Source of the DNA: CAZXMB01 sp964641715
Lineage (GTDB): Bacteria > Desulfobacterota > BSN033 > UBA1163
DNA length: 12,468 nt
Assembly: GCA_964641715.1 (NCBI GenBank)
Contig: CAZXMB010000088.1
Location: 1 to 12,468, forward strand
Direction of reading: 5' to 3'
Positions 5,615-12,468 of this stretch are shown here, in pieces (within the stretch, counting starts at the first letter, position 1; every line of letters starts with the position of its first letter). The notes under the pieces are model-generated. The model was not told the origin of the DNA, searched no databases, and worked only from the letters and a program-made list of their open reading frames with translations. Both the position numbers and the translations under genes were made by a program.

Positions 5615-5878
5615 ATGCCAGGATTTGATGGAACTGGACCAATGGGTCAGGGTCCAATGACCGGAGGAGGCAGGGGTTTCTGCGCTATGCCATATAGAGG
5701 CTACAGTCCATACGGGTATGGCATGCGGGCCCCTTATTATCCAACCCCAGGTGTTTATCCATTTTATGGAAGGCCTTTTTATGGGCCCATCTTTGGTGCA
5801 GGCCGTGGAGGGCTTCCGTGGGGTGGTGGACGTGGCAGAGTGTTTGGCGGTGGGCGAGGGTTCCGTCGTTGGTGGTAA
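5615..5878 (+). CDS. Small Gly-rich DUF5320-family protein
   Basis: The 87-residue product begins MPGFDGTGPMGQGPMTGGG, the signature opening of DUF5320, and then consists mainly of Gly, Tyr, Pro, Phe and Arg, with one Cys at residue 23 and an RRWW end. It has no predicted membrane span or signal peptide and is probably a flexible, partly disordered protein. The start at 5615 follows AAAGGAGGT at 5599-5607 with ideal spacing; an in-frame GTG at 5606 lies within that site and is not the start. It is the last gene before the terminator, so it belongs to the sigma-54 operon. The role is unknown; co-occurrence with Mrp and NifX proteins suggests metal-cluster handling. Confidence 0.82.
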   Translation: MPGFDGTGPMGQGPMTGGGRGFCAMPYRGYSPYGYGMRAPYYPTPGVYPFYGRPFYGPIFGAGRGGLPWGGGRGRVFGGGRGFRRWW

Positions 5879-5915
5879 AAAAAAGTGGTTGCATGGGGGC
5901 CTCGATGGAACCAGT

Positions 5916-5950
5916 GGGGATCAACCTTTATAAAAAGGTTGATCCCCTTT
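5916..5950 (+). terminator. Strong hairpin terminator closing the ORP-like operon
   Basis: GGGGATCAACCTTT at 5916-5929 and AAAGGTTGATCCCC at 5934-5947 form a perfect 14-bp stem with an ATAA loop. Only three Ts follow, so the hairpin is strong but the T-tract is short. It separates the NifX/Mrp operon from the CO dehydrogenase genes. Confidence 0.8.
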
Positions 5951-6071
5951 ACTCACATTAGACCCTTTCGGTGAAGAATGCTGGAAACGAGCGGATAGGA
6001 ATATGTTTATCTATGGCATCATGAGATTTTGAGGTCACGAAGCGAAACGTTAGAAAGGACCGGAACGGAAC

Positions 6072-8378
6072 ATGGCAGAGATAAAAGAGCTGACAAAAAA
6101 ATTGGAGGAGATTCATCAAAAGATCAAGGCAGAAATCCCCTGGGAACCAGTCGGTCATACACCCATGCCAGAGATTCCCGATCTCAGAAGCTGGGACATG
6201 AGACTCCTAAAGATATACAAACCCTGGTATGCTCCGTTCTGTGATCTATGTTGCTTTTGCACTTATGGTAAATGCGATCTTACGGAGGACCGGAGAGGAG
6301 CATGCGGGATCGATATTGCCACGCAACAGGCAAGAATTGTGCTTTTGGCTTGCCTCATGGGATGTTCAGCCCATGCCGCTCACGCTGGCCATATCTTAGA
6401 AATCTTGATTGAAAAACATGGGAAAGACAAAAAGATAGATCTTGGTACTTTTATCGATCTCGAGGCCCCCAATATAAGGACCGTTCTCGGTTTGAAGCCA
6501 GAGACACTGGGTGACCTCCAAACAGCTATAGAATATGTCTACAAAGAAATTGCTCATCTTCTCGATTCGACCCATATGGGACAGGAGGGAAGCTATCTGG
6601 ATTACGAATCGAAGGCACTCCACGCTGGTATGCTTGACCATGTGGGTATGGAAGTTGCTGATATCGCACAGATTGTTGGATTTAATTATCCCACATCCGT
6701 TGCCAATACACCTCTTGTAGATCTGGGTTGGAGTTCTGTAGATAAGACAAAGCCCATAATCCTTTTTGCAGGACATAACCCCGCTACCTCAACGGTGGTG
6801 GTGGATTACCTGCAGGAGAATAATCTTTACGACAAAGTTGAGTTATGCGGGGTGTGCTGCACGGCCATAGAGACCACCCGGTATTCGGAAAGGGCAAAGG
6901 TGATTGGTCCCCTTTCCCGTCAACTCTTTTTTATCAGAAGCGGTATCGCTGATGTGATCATGACCGATGAACAATGCATTCGAACCGATATCCCTATTGA
7001 GGCAACGAAAGTTGGCTCTGCACTGATTGCTGCTCTGGACAAGGCAATGTATGGGCTGGAAGATGCTACCGACATGAACAGCGACGAGATCGTTAAGAAA
7101 ATGGTGGGAGAGAAGAAGCATTTTGCCATCCTCGATCCGAAAAAGGCGGCTGAGGTTGCTGTGAAAGTCGCCATGGCCATTGCGCCTGAGAGAAGAAAGG
7201 AGTGGCTGACAGAACAGGAGGCAATGGAACTGGCAAAAAGGTGCAGTCTTTGTGGTATGTGTGAGCAGGTATGTCCCAACCTTTTCGACATCGGAAGCGG
7301 TGTAAGTCAGGTAGCCAAAGGTAATTTCGATGGGATTAAAGAAATATTCAATCAGTGCATCGGTTGCGGTAAATGCGAGGAGGAATGCCCTCGAAACATT
7401 CCCATCTTTAAGATCATGCAAGTCGGAGCAAGCAAAGAGACCTGGAAGATGAGGGCAGGTCGTGGTCCGGTCATGGATACTGAAATAAGAAATGTGGGAG
7501 CCCCCATTACGCTTGGGACTATCCCGGGAGTTATCGCTCTTGTTGGTTGCTCCAACTTCCCTGATATACGAGATATCGCTGAGATTGTGGATGAGTTTGC
7601 ACGAAGAAAATACATCGTTGTTCTCACCGGTTGCTCTGCCATGGTGGCTGGTATGTGGAAGGATGCAGATGGGAAGACAGTATACGAGAAGTATCCTCCT
7701 GATTTTGATGCAGGAGGAGTGGTCAATATTGGCTCCTGTGTGGCTAATAGCCACATTTCTGGTGCAGCCATAAAGATCGCCAATATCTTTGCTGCTTTGC
7801 CTCTAAGAGCAAATTATGAAGTCATGGCTGACTATGTCCTCAATAGAGTTGGTGCCTGTGGTGTCGCCTGGGGAGCAATGTCTCAGAAGGCAGCATCCAT
7901 TGCTACAGGTTTCAATCGATTGGGTGTTCCGGTCATCCTTGGTCCCCACTCTTCAAAATATCGAAGACTCTACCTATCGAGAAAGGAAGAAGATGAGTGG
8001 AAGGTCATGGACGCAAGGAAAAAGCAGATTGTAGAAACCAATGAACCATCCCCCGAGCATCTCGCTTATGTCTGTGAGACAAAAGAGAAGGCAATGGTGA
8101 TGATCCCCAAACTGTGCATCCGGAAGAATGATACGCCTCAGGGAAGGGCGATCAAACTGAATCACTATATCTCGCTTTATAAAAAGTACATGGGTGGGGG
8201 TCTCCCTGAAGATCTCCCCCTTTTTGTCAGGAGAGATGCTGATATCCCACTGGTTTATAAAAAAGAAGTCAAGGCTTATTTGACAGAGATCGGCTGGAAG
8301 CCAAAGGAACCTGTCGGACTTCCAACCCTGATTGGAACTTACCCTACTAAGGTTCCAGTAGATTCGGTAATACACTAA
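6072..8378 (+). CDS. cdhA: Archaeal-type CO dehydrogenase alpha subunit (CdhA)
   Basis: The 768-residue product matches the length and architecture of the alpha subunit of acetyl-CoA decarbonylase/synthase, which interconverts CO and CO2 at a Ni-Fe-S C-cluster. An N-terminal Cys-rich segment (C57 to C78) should hold the B and D clusters. Two ferredoxin motifs (C391, C394, C397, C401 and C429, C432, C435, C439) occur in CdhA but not in bacterial CooS/AcsA. C-cluster candidates are H235 (GHNP), C259-C263 (CGVCC), C302, C493, C521 and C556. cdhB follows after 18 bp and no CooC is seen nearby. The 121-bp leader after the terminator shows no promoter I can defend, and the ribosome binding site is weak (AAAGGA 12 nt upstream). 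Archaeal-type CdhA in a bacterial setting suggests old lateral transfer. Confidence 0.95.
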   Translation: MAEIKELTKKLEEIHQKIKAEIPWEPVGHTPMPEIPDLRSWDMRLLKIYKPWYAPFCDLCCFCTYGKCDLTEDRRGACGIDIATQQARIVLLACLMGCSAHAAHAGHILEILIEKHGKDKKIDLGTFIDLEAPNIRTVLGLKPETLGDLQTAIEYVYKEIAHLLDSTHMGQEGSYLDYESKALHAGMLDHVGMEVADIAQIVGFNYPTSVANTPLVDLGWSSVDKTKPIILFAGHNPATSTVVVDYLQENNLYDKVELCGVCCTAIETTRYSERAKVIGPLSRQLFFIRSGIADVIMTDEQCIRTDIPIEATKVGSALIAALDKAMYGLEDATDMNSDEIVKKMVGEKKHFAILDPKKAAEVAVKVAMAIAPERRKEWLTEQEAMELAKRCSLCGMCEQVCPNLFDIGSGVSQVAKGNFDGIKEIFNQCIGCGKCEEECPRNIPIFKIMQVGASKETWKMRAGRGPVMDTEIRNVGAPITLGTIPGVIALVGCSNFPDIRDIAEIVDEFARRKYIVVLTGCSAMVAGMWKDADGKTVYEKYPPDFDAGGVVNIGSCVANSHISGAAIKIANIFAALPLRANYEVMADYVLNRVGACGVAWGAMSQKAASIATGFNRLGVPVILGPHSSKYRRLYLSRKEEDEWKVMDARKKQIVETNEPSPEHLAYVCETKEKAMVMIPKLCIRKNDTPQGRAIKLNHYISLYKKYMGGGLPEDLPLFVRRDADIPLVYKKEVKAYLTEIGWKPKEPVGLPTLIGTYPTKVPVDSVIH

Positions 8379-8396
8379 ACAGAGGAGAGAAGTCCC

Positions 8397-8963
8397 ATGA
8401 GTCAATTAGCACTATTAATGCCATATCATAGAGTGAATATCCTGACAGGAACGAGGACAGCGAGGCTGGTGGAAGATCCCGCAGAATATACCAAACAAAT
8501 CACGAAGGCACAGAGACCCCTCCTTGTCCTCGGCCCACGTTTGCTTAAATTGACCCTGGGTGGAAGATTGCTTCTCGAATATGCTCTGGACATTGCAAAG
8601 GCCAAAAATATCCCCACCTGTGCGACTGCAACCGTTAAATCAAAGATGGTGGAATTGGGGGTAAAACCTGACAGTGTCTACGACATCGTTGAGATTATCA
8701 ATGCCTTGAAAGACCCAGAGTGGAAAGGTGTGAGGAAAGAAGGGAACCATGACCTTGTGATTTTTTTCGGTTTTAGAACCGATCTTGGGGAGCAGGGACT
8801 TTCTGTTCTCAAGCATTTTGCTCCCCATCTGAAGACAATGACCTTGTGCAAATACTATTATCCCCATGCTGATTTCTCTCTTCCCAACTTTAGCAAAGAT
8901 GAACAGTGGAAGGTTTTCCTGGAGAACTTGATAGAAAGTTTAGGAACAAAAGGAGGTCATTAG
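8397..8963 (+). CDS. cdhB: ACDS / CO dehydrogenase epsilon subunit (CdhB)
   Basis: The 188-residue product contains MPYHRVNILTGTRTA (9-23) and LLVLGPRLLKLTLGG, then a Rossmann-like fold with DLVIFFGFRTDLGEQG, as in CdhB. This subunit binds CdhA to form the alpha2-epsilon2 CO dehydrogenase; it has been proposed to aid electron transfer involving FAD but its exact role is not settled. The length agrees with the archaeal family (about 170-190). The start ATG at 8397 is preceded by AGAGGAGAG and lies 18 bp behind the cdhA stop, so the two genes form one transcript. A 303-codon open frame on the opposite strand of cdhA has no family likeness. Confidence 0.92.
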   Translation: MSQLALLMPYHRVNILTGTRTARLVEDPAEYTKQITKAQRPLLVLGPRLLKLTLGGRLLLEYALDIAKAKNIPTCATATVKSKMVELGVKPDSVYDIVEIINALKDPEWKGVRKEGNHDLVIFFGFRTDLGEQGLSVLKHFAPHLKTMTLCKYYYPHADFSLPNFSKDEQWKVFLENLIESLGTKGGH

Positions 8964-8964
8964 T

Positions 8965-9195
8965 ATGCCAAGAGGTAACGGAACAGGCCCTCCTTGGGGT
9001 GGCGGACCGGGTTCTGGAAGAGGTGCAGGAATGGGTGGATCTCGCAGGGGAAGAATGGGCGGTTCCAGAGCCGGTGCAGGTCCTGGGGGAGAATGTATGT
9101 GTCCAAAGTGCGGAACGACTACTCCTCATGAAGCAGGAGCGCCGTGCTACTTTGTGAAATGCCCAAAATGCGGTTCCCCGATGGTAAGAAAATAG
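8965..9195 (+). CDS. Small Gly-rich zinc-ribbon protein
   Basis: The 76-residue product starts MPRGNGTGPPWGGGPGSGRG, similar to the opening of DUF5320 proteins, and has a Gly/Arg/Met-rich first half. The C-terminal half holds C44, C46, C49, C61, C66 and C69 (CPKCG twice), a zinc-ribbon or rubredoxin-like knuckle that could bind Zn or Fe. The start follows AAAGGAGGTC one base after the cdhB stop, so it is translated with cdhAB. It may help metal delivery to CO dehydrogenase, but this is only inferred from position; no function is known to me. Confidence 0.85.
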   Translation: MPRGNGTGPPWGGGPGSGRGAGMGGSRRGRMGGSRAGAGPGGECMCPKCGTTTPHEAGAPCYFVKCPKCGSPMVRK

Positions 9196-9241
9196 CTTAT
9201 GCGATAAGAAAGCGGAATTGGTTTAAAAAATGAGGAAATCC

Positions 9242-9694
9242 ATGAATGAAATGGTGAATGGGCAGGGAAGGCAGGGAGAAGTCAATCTCCACAAAAATTG
9301 TTTTGCCTGTGGTTCAAATGACGGAATAGGTTTAGGGCTCAAATTTTATAAAAATGAGGATGGGGCTGTCTTCGGAAGTTTCTTTGCAGACCCGAAGTAC
9401 GAAGGCTATTCGGGTATCATTCACGGAGGAATTATAGCTACTCTGTTGGATTCTGCGATGACCCACTGCCTCTTAATGGAGGATATCCCTGCCCTCACGG
9501 GAAGGTTGTCGATCAAATATTCTATCCCCATTCGAACAGGGACAAATGTGAAATTGGAAGCGAGGATTGTTAATCAATTCCATAAAATGTTCATTGTCGA
9601 AGGGAAGGCTTTGGTGGATGGGAGGAGGGTGGCAAGTGCAGAGGCCAAATATAGGACCATGAAAAGAATGGTTAATCAAGGGGCGAAGAAATGA
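9242..9694 (+). CDS. PaaI-like hotdog thioesterase
   Basis: The product (150 residues from the ATG at 9242) has the hotdog fold signature HGGIIATLLDSAMTHCL at about residues 60-76 and a typical core (GRLSIKYSIPIRTGTNVKLEARIV). Relatives hydrolyse acyl-CoA thioesters in the cytoplasm; the substrate cannot be told here. An N-terminal KNCFACGSNDGIGLGLKF segment occurs in this subgroup. I prefer the ATG at 9242 because GAGGAAA at 9232-9238 precedes it; an in-frame ATG at 9230 would lie over that site. The following gene starts within its stop codon. A CO dehydrogenase neighbour suggests a link to acetyl-CoA metabolism, as inference only. Confidence 0.87.
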   Translation: MNEMVNGQGRQGEVNLHKNCFACGSNDGIGLGLKFYKNEDGAVFGSFFADPKYEGYSGIIHGGIIATLLDSAMTHCLLMEDIPALTGRLSIKYSIPIRTGTNVKLEARIVNQFHKMFIVEGKALVDGRRVASAEAKYRTMKRMVNQGAKK

Positions 9695-9909
9695 TGTCGT
9701 TCTTGTTTAAGGGTTCCTCTTTAGAAAATAAATTGATCGGGAACATTCTAAGAGAATATCCCCAGATGTCTGAAATCATGCAAAGACATTTTGGTGGGCA
9801 TTGCCTGAAAAGACCAGGCTTTAAAATCCAGACGCTCGGGATGGCTTGTATTCTGTTTGGCGTCGATCCGAAGAGATTGCTTCAAGAATTTGAGAAAACT
9901 GAGCATTGA
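9691..9909 (+). CDS. DUF1858-like small redox-domain protein
   Basis: The 72-residue product has the layout of DUF1858: a helical start (NKLIGNILREYPQMSEIMQRHFGG), a Cys segment (HCLKRPGF) and an end of GVDPKRLLQEFEK. In many relatives the Cys segment is a CxxC-type pair; here there are only C38 and the more distant C53, so a redox disulfide is doubtful. It starts at ATG 9691 within the preceding stop codon (or at ATG 9694), and the next gene begins 6 nt downstream of its stop. Known relatives stand near hybrid-cluster and Fe-S repair proteins. Function here is unknown. Confidence 0.75.
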   Translation: MMSFLFKGSSLENKLIGNILREYPQMSEIMQRHFGGHCLKRPGFKIQTLGMACILFGVDPKRLLQEFEKTEH

Positions 9910-9914
9910 TAGGC

Positions 9915-10721
9915 ATGGGTAAAAGACTTAATGACCTGGTGATTCTAATCAGAGGGGCAGGAGAGATGGCCTCAGGAGTTGCCCATCGACTTGCCTCCTG
10001 CCATTTTAAGGTTTGTATAACTGAAACTTCGAATCCTCAAGCCGTAAGAAGAGAAGTGTCATTTTCAGAGGCGATCTTCGACTCAGAGAAGGAAGTGGAG
10101 GGAATAACTGCAAAAAGGGTTGAGTCAGCAGATCATATCTCAGAAGTGTGGAGAGATGGGAAGATTCCCATCCTGATAGATCCGGATGCGAAAGTCAAAG
10201 ACTATTTAACACCCGATGTTCTTATTGATGCCACTCTGTCCAAAAAGAATCTAGGCACAAAGATCACGGATGCCCCTCTGGTCATCGGCCTTGGCCCCGG
10301 ATTCCATGCAGGGAAGGATGTCCATCTGGTTATCGAGACAAACCGAGGTCACGATCTGGGAAGAATCATTTCAAACGGGGAGGCTGAGCCGAATACGGGA
10401 ATTCCGGGCTCCATCGCTGGCTATACAGAGGAAAGAGTAATACGGGCTCCAAGGGCTGGGGATTTCAAAGGCTTAAAAAAGATCGGTGATGGTGTACAGG
10501 CGAATGAAAAGGTGGGGATGGTAGGGAATGCTGCAGTGCGATCCAGGATTGCGGGTGTCATTAGAGGTTTGCTAAGGGACGGAACTGAGGTCTGGAAGGG
10601 GATGAAGTTGGGTGACATCGATCCGCGGGGAATTAAGGCCCATTGCTATACGATCTCGGATAAGGCCAGAACAATTTCCGGCGGAGTCTTACAGGCCATT
10701 CTGGAGCACTTGAATGGTTAA
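9915..10721 (+). CDS. yqeB: YqeB-family selenium-dependent Mo hydroxylase system protein
   Basis: The 268-residue product begins with a Rossmann-like VILIRGAGEMASGVAHRL and contains APLVIGLGPGFHAGKDVHLVIET and GRIISNGEAEPNTGIPG, which identify the YqeB family. Members are found with selenium-dependent molybdenum hydroxylase genes and are thought to aid maturation of their cofactor; the reaction is not known. The C-terminal third (RVIRAPRAGDFKGLKKIGD then AVRSRIAGVIRGLLRDG) resembles a lipoyl/biotinyl-like beta domain. A TTG at 9906 overlaps the previous stop; I chose the ATG at 9915, though neither has a good ribosome binding site. No molybdenum hydroxylase is in the window, so its partner may be remote. 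It overlaps the next gene by 8 nt. Confidence 0.85.
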   Translation: MGKRLNDLVILIRGAGEMASGVAHRLASCHFKVCITETSNPQAVRREVSFSEAIFDSEKEVEGITAKRVESADHISEVWRDGKIPILIDPDAKVKDYLTPDVLIDATLSKKNLGTKITDAPLVIGLGPGFHAGKDVHLVIETNRGHDLGRIISNGEAEPNTGIPGSIAGYTEERVIRAPRAGDFKGLKKIGDGVQANEKVGMVGNAAVRSRIAGVIRGLLRDGTEVWKGMKLGDIDPRGIKAHCYTISDKARTISGGVLQAILEHLNG

Positions 10722-11673
10722 GTCTTCAGGCGAACAGAAATATATCTTTGGCCCAGTGCCCTCAAGGAGATTGGGGAGATCCTTGGGAGTTGATCTTGTC
10801 CCATATAAAACCTGCACCTTTGATTGCATCTATTGCGATTTGGGAAGGACAACTCATAAGACCGTATCTCGGCAATCTTATGTTTCTCCAGAAGAGATCC
10901 AGGGGGAATTGGAACTCTATCTATCCGGTTTGGATAAAAAGCCGGATTACATAACCCTGTCTGGCTCTGGGGAGCCGACATTAAATACCGACATTGGAGA
11001 AATAATCCGAAGGATCAAAGACATCACCTCCACTCCGGTAGCCATCTTAACCAATAGCTCTCTTCTATCCTCGGAGGAAGTGAGGAGAGATCTCTCGGAA
11101 GCCGATGTCGTCCTCCCATCCCTTGATGCAATCACTCCAGCCCTTTTTGAATACATAAACAGACCCGTCCCATCCTTAGGAATTGAGAAAATCATTTCTG
11201 GCCTCATTCAATTTCGAGGACAATATCGAGGTCAAATTTGGCTGGAAATTCTCTTTTGCCGGGGTGTCAATGACGGTAAAAAAGAAATCGAAAAACTCAA
11301 AGAGGTTATCGAGAGAATCGATCCTGATAGGATTCAATTAAACACTCCGGTCAGACCCCCTGCTGAAGATTTTGTTTTCCCCTTAACCCTGGCTCAACTG
11401 GAGGAGATAAGAGAAAGACTAGGAGACAAGGCAGAGATTATCTCCGAATTTGCCGCTCCCTTGGGAGAAGAATTTAACTCCGTAAAGGATACAGAGATTC
11501 TTAACTTGATTAAGAGAAGACCTTGTACAACGGAAGATATTTCTAAAGCTCTTGGACTCTGTATCGATGAAGTTGTGAAACACTTGGATCATCTTACAAA
11601 AACAGGGGCAATCCGATATCGGATGTATGAGCATCGTTGCTATTACGAGAATGTTGCGACTGACCAATTATAA
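10714..11673 (+). CDS. Radical SAM protein with C-terminal winged helix (COG0731-like)
   Basis: The 319-residue product contains the radical SAM cluster motif C34-x3-C38-x2-C41 (CTFDCIYCDLG), preceded by IFGPVPSRRLGRSLGVDL, and the GGE-like SGSGEPTL. This opening is characteristic of a COG0731-like family with no settled function. After the SAM barrel, residues about 255-312 (ILNLIKRRPCTTEDISKALGL then HLDHLTKTGAIRYR) form a winged-helix domain of the kind that binds nucleic acids or partners. A single-copy C-terminal helix-turn-helix on a radical SAM core suggests either regulation or recognition of a macromolecular substrate. The start overlaps the yqeB stop, so the two proteins are translationally coupled. 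Confidence 0.9.
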   Translation: MVKSSGEQKYIFGPVPSRRLGRSLGVDLVPYKTCTFDCIYCDLGRTTHKTVSRQSYVSPEEIQGELELYLSGLDKKPDYITLSGSGEPTLNTDIGEIIRRIKDITSTPVAILTNSSLLSSEEVRRDLSEADVVLPSLDAITPALFEYINRPVPSLGIEKIISGLIQFRGQYRGQIWLEILFCRGVNDGKKEIEKLKEVIERIDPDRIQLNTPVRPPAEDFVFPLTLAQLEEIRERLGDKAEIISEFAAPLGEEFNSVKDTEILNLIKRRPCTTEDISKALGLCIDEVVKHLDHLTKTGAIRYRMYEHRCYYENVATDQL

Positions 11674-11685
11674 ATAGAGGCCTTG

Positions 11686-12354
11686 ATGATTGTAGCAAAT
11701 CGCAAATCACTTGATGAGATCCTGCAGATGATCAAGCCCTACAAAAAGATTCTCCTTCTTGGCTGTAACGAATGTGTAACCGTCTGTGCTGTTGGCGGAG
11801 AAAGAGAAGTTGGAGTACTAGCATCGGAGTTGAGGCTCTTCCGTGCAAAGGATGGAGAAGAGATAGAGGTTCGGGAGCATACCCTTGAGCGTCAGTGTGA
11901 CCCTGAATACATTGATCAGGTCCGTCCCTTTGTGGGAGATTATGAAGCGATCTTGTCGATGGCATGTGGTGCAGGGGTTCAATATTTAGCGGAAAAGTAT
12001 CGGACGAAGCCGGTGTTACCGGCTGTGAATACAACTTTTTTAGGAGTGACACTGGAACAGGGAGTTTGGGCTGAGCGGTGTCAAGGTTGCGGGACCTGCA
12101 TCCTGGATAAGACCGGAGGGATCTGTCCCATTGCCAGATGTGCCAAGAGTTTGCTCAATGGTCCCTGCGGTGGATCGACGAATGGGAAGTGTGAGGTGGA
12201 CAGGGAGACTGACTGTGGCTGGCAGCTCATCATCGATCGGTTAAAGGAGCTCGGACAGTTGGATCGATATGAGGAAATCATCCCGATCAAGGATTGGACT
12301 ACTGCCAGGGATGGAGGACCACGCAAGAGGGTGAGAGAGGATTTGAGGCTCTAA
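11686..12354 (+). CDS. metV: MetV, methylene-THF reductase C-terminal partner
   Basis: The 222-residue product matches the MTHFR C-terminal (MetV) family: ILLLGCNECVTVCAVGGE with C27, C30 and C34 at the N-terminus, and a C-terminal Cys-rich part (CQGCGTC, GGICPIARCAKSLLNGPCGG and KCEVD) that should bind Fe-S clusters or zinc. MetV binds MetF, methylene-tetrahydrofolate reductase of the Wood-Ljungdahl methyl branch, in acetogens and related anaerobes; the MetF gene is not visible here. The start is ATG 11686, with AGAGG a few nt upstream; an in-frame TTG at 11683 is less likely. It is consistent with the CO dehydrogenase genes upstream. Confidence 0.93.
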   Translation: MIVANRKSLDEILQMIKPYKKILLLGCNECVTVCAVGGEREVGVLASELRLFRAKDGEEIEVREHTLERQCDPEYIDQVRPFVGDYEAILSMACGAGVQYLAEKYRTKPVLPAVNTTFLGVTLEQGVWAERCQGCGTCILDKTGGICPIARCAKSLLNGPCGGSTNGKCEVDRETDCGWQLIIDRLKELGQLDRYEEIIPIKDWTTARDGGPRKRVREDLRL

Positions 12355-12417
12355 ATGGATAGTATGCAAATTGTGCTTCAAAAAATTACCAAGCGATTTT
12401 TTAAGATGCATGGATAA
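12355..12417 (+). CDS. Possible 20-codon leader-like small ORF
   Basis: The frame starts one base after the metV stop and encodes 20 residues, MDSMQIVLQKITKRFFKMHG, a basic amphipathic peptide. A weak GAGG lies upstream, and the next gene starts 12 bp after its stop. I recognise no family. It could be an unused frame in an intergenic region. Confidence 0.2.
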   Translation: MDSMQIVLQKITKRFFKMHG

Positions 12418-12429
12418 GGGAAAATCCAG

Positions 12430-12468
12430 ATGATCATTTCGATTGCCAGTGGAAAAGGGGGGACTGGA
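12430..12468 (+). CDS. MinD-type P-loop ATPase, 5' end only
   Basis: Only 13 codons lie in the window: MIISIASGKGGTG, the start of the deviant Walker A motif. This wording is typical of MinD-superfamily ATPases with an inserted ferredoxin domain (COG1149), which are partners in the ORP complex of sulfate reducers. The ribosome binding site is a weak GGGAA 6-10 nt upstream. A CooC-type nickel-insertion ATPase also starts in a similar way and cannot be excluded from 13 residues. The gene continues beyond the window. Confidence 0.8.
   Translation, partial: MIISIASGKGGTG

Noticed and set aside
5951..6071. Promoter or riboswitch in front of cdhA
   Set aside because: TTGAGG and TATGTT-like hexamers occur but without proper partners, and no TGGCAC-N5-TTGC or convincing leader fold is seen.
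6843..7754. 303-codon open frame on the minus strand inside cdhA
   Set aside because: It lies fully opposite a well-supported conserved gene, its translation shows no domain I recognise, and no ribosome binding site was evident. It is a shadow of codon bias.
9197..9230. Terminator between the zinc-ribbon gene and the thioesterase
   Set aside because: CTTAT-GCG-ATAAG is only a 5-bp AT-rich stem with no T-run, so the genes may be co-transcribed.
94..12468. Second copy of the tRNA-Leu 3' end as an attR site
   Set aside because: I looked for the CCTCCGGCACCA end downstream and saw no copy in the window, so island limits cannot be set.
1..12468. CRISPR array
   Set aside because: No regularly spaced identical repeats of 20-40 bp were seen.

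Overview
The window reads as a chromosomal segment of a strictly anaerobic bacterium, most likely of the Desulfobacterota (delta-proteobacterial) type. The bacterial signs are a tRNA with an encoded CCA end, strong Shine-Dalgarno sites, a sigma-54 activator and a near-consensus sigma-54 promoter. The metabolism is anaerobic: carbon monoxide dehydrogenase, a Wood-Ljungdahl accessory protein, and several NifX-like and Mrp/MinD proteins. The taxon is inferred from gene content; no marker gene fixes it.

Region 1 (1-1680) is a decayed integration site. A tRNA-Leu(CAA) is followed by the C-terminal remnant of a tyrosine integrase on the minus strand (with an in-frame nonsense codon), a PIN-type toxin and an RHH/UPF0175-type antitoxin, and then the C-terminal half of a second, unrelated tyrosine recombinase. 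The toxin gene starts almost at the predicted transcription start, and a perfect palindrome covers its -10 box.

Region 2 (1699-5950) is an 'orange protein'-like (ORP) cluster. A PAS-AAA+-Fis sigma-54 activator is followed by a 28-bp perfect palindrome, a second degenerate site three helical turns downstream, and a -24/-12 promoter that ends only about 17 bp before the first start codon. The operon encodes a NifX-like protein, an Mrp/NBP35 Fe-S ATPase, two more NifX-like proteins and two small Gly/aromatic-rich DUF5320-like proteins, closed by a 14-bp hairpin terminator. By analogy with the Desulfovibrio ORP system it probably handles an Fe-S or Mo-containing cluster, under control of the upstream activator.

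Region 3 (6072-9195) encodes the archaeal-type carbon monoxide dehydrogenase component of acetyl-CoA decarbonylase/synthase: the alpha subunit (CdhA) and epsilon subunit (CdhB), followed by a small Gly-rich zinc-ribbon protein. The acetyl-CoA synthase and corrinoid subunits are not in the window.

Region 4 (9242-12468) continues in the same direction with tight or overlapping spacing: a hotdog thioesterase, a DUF1858-like small protein, a YqeB-family protein (known from selenium-dependent molybdenum hydroxylase loci), a radical SAM protein with a C-terminal winged helix, MetV (partner of methylene-THF reductase), a doubtful 20-codon ORF, and the first 13 codons of a MinD-type ATPase. Taken together the window links one-carbon/CO metabolism to metal-cluster assembly proteins, behind a mobile-element scar at a tRNA gene.
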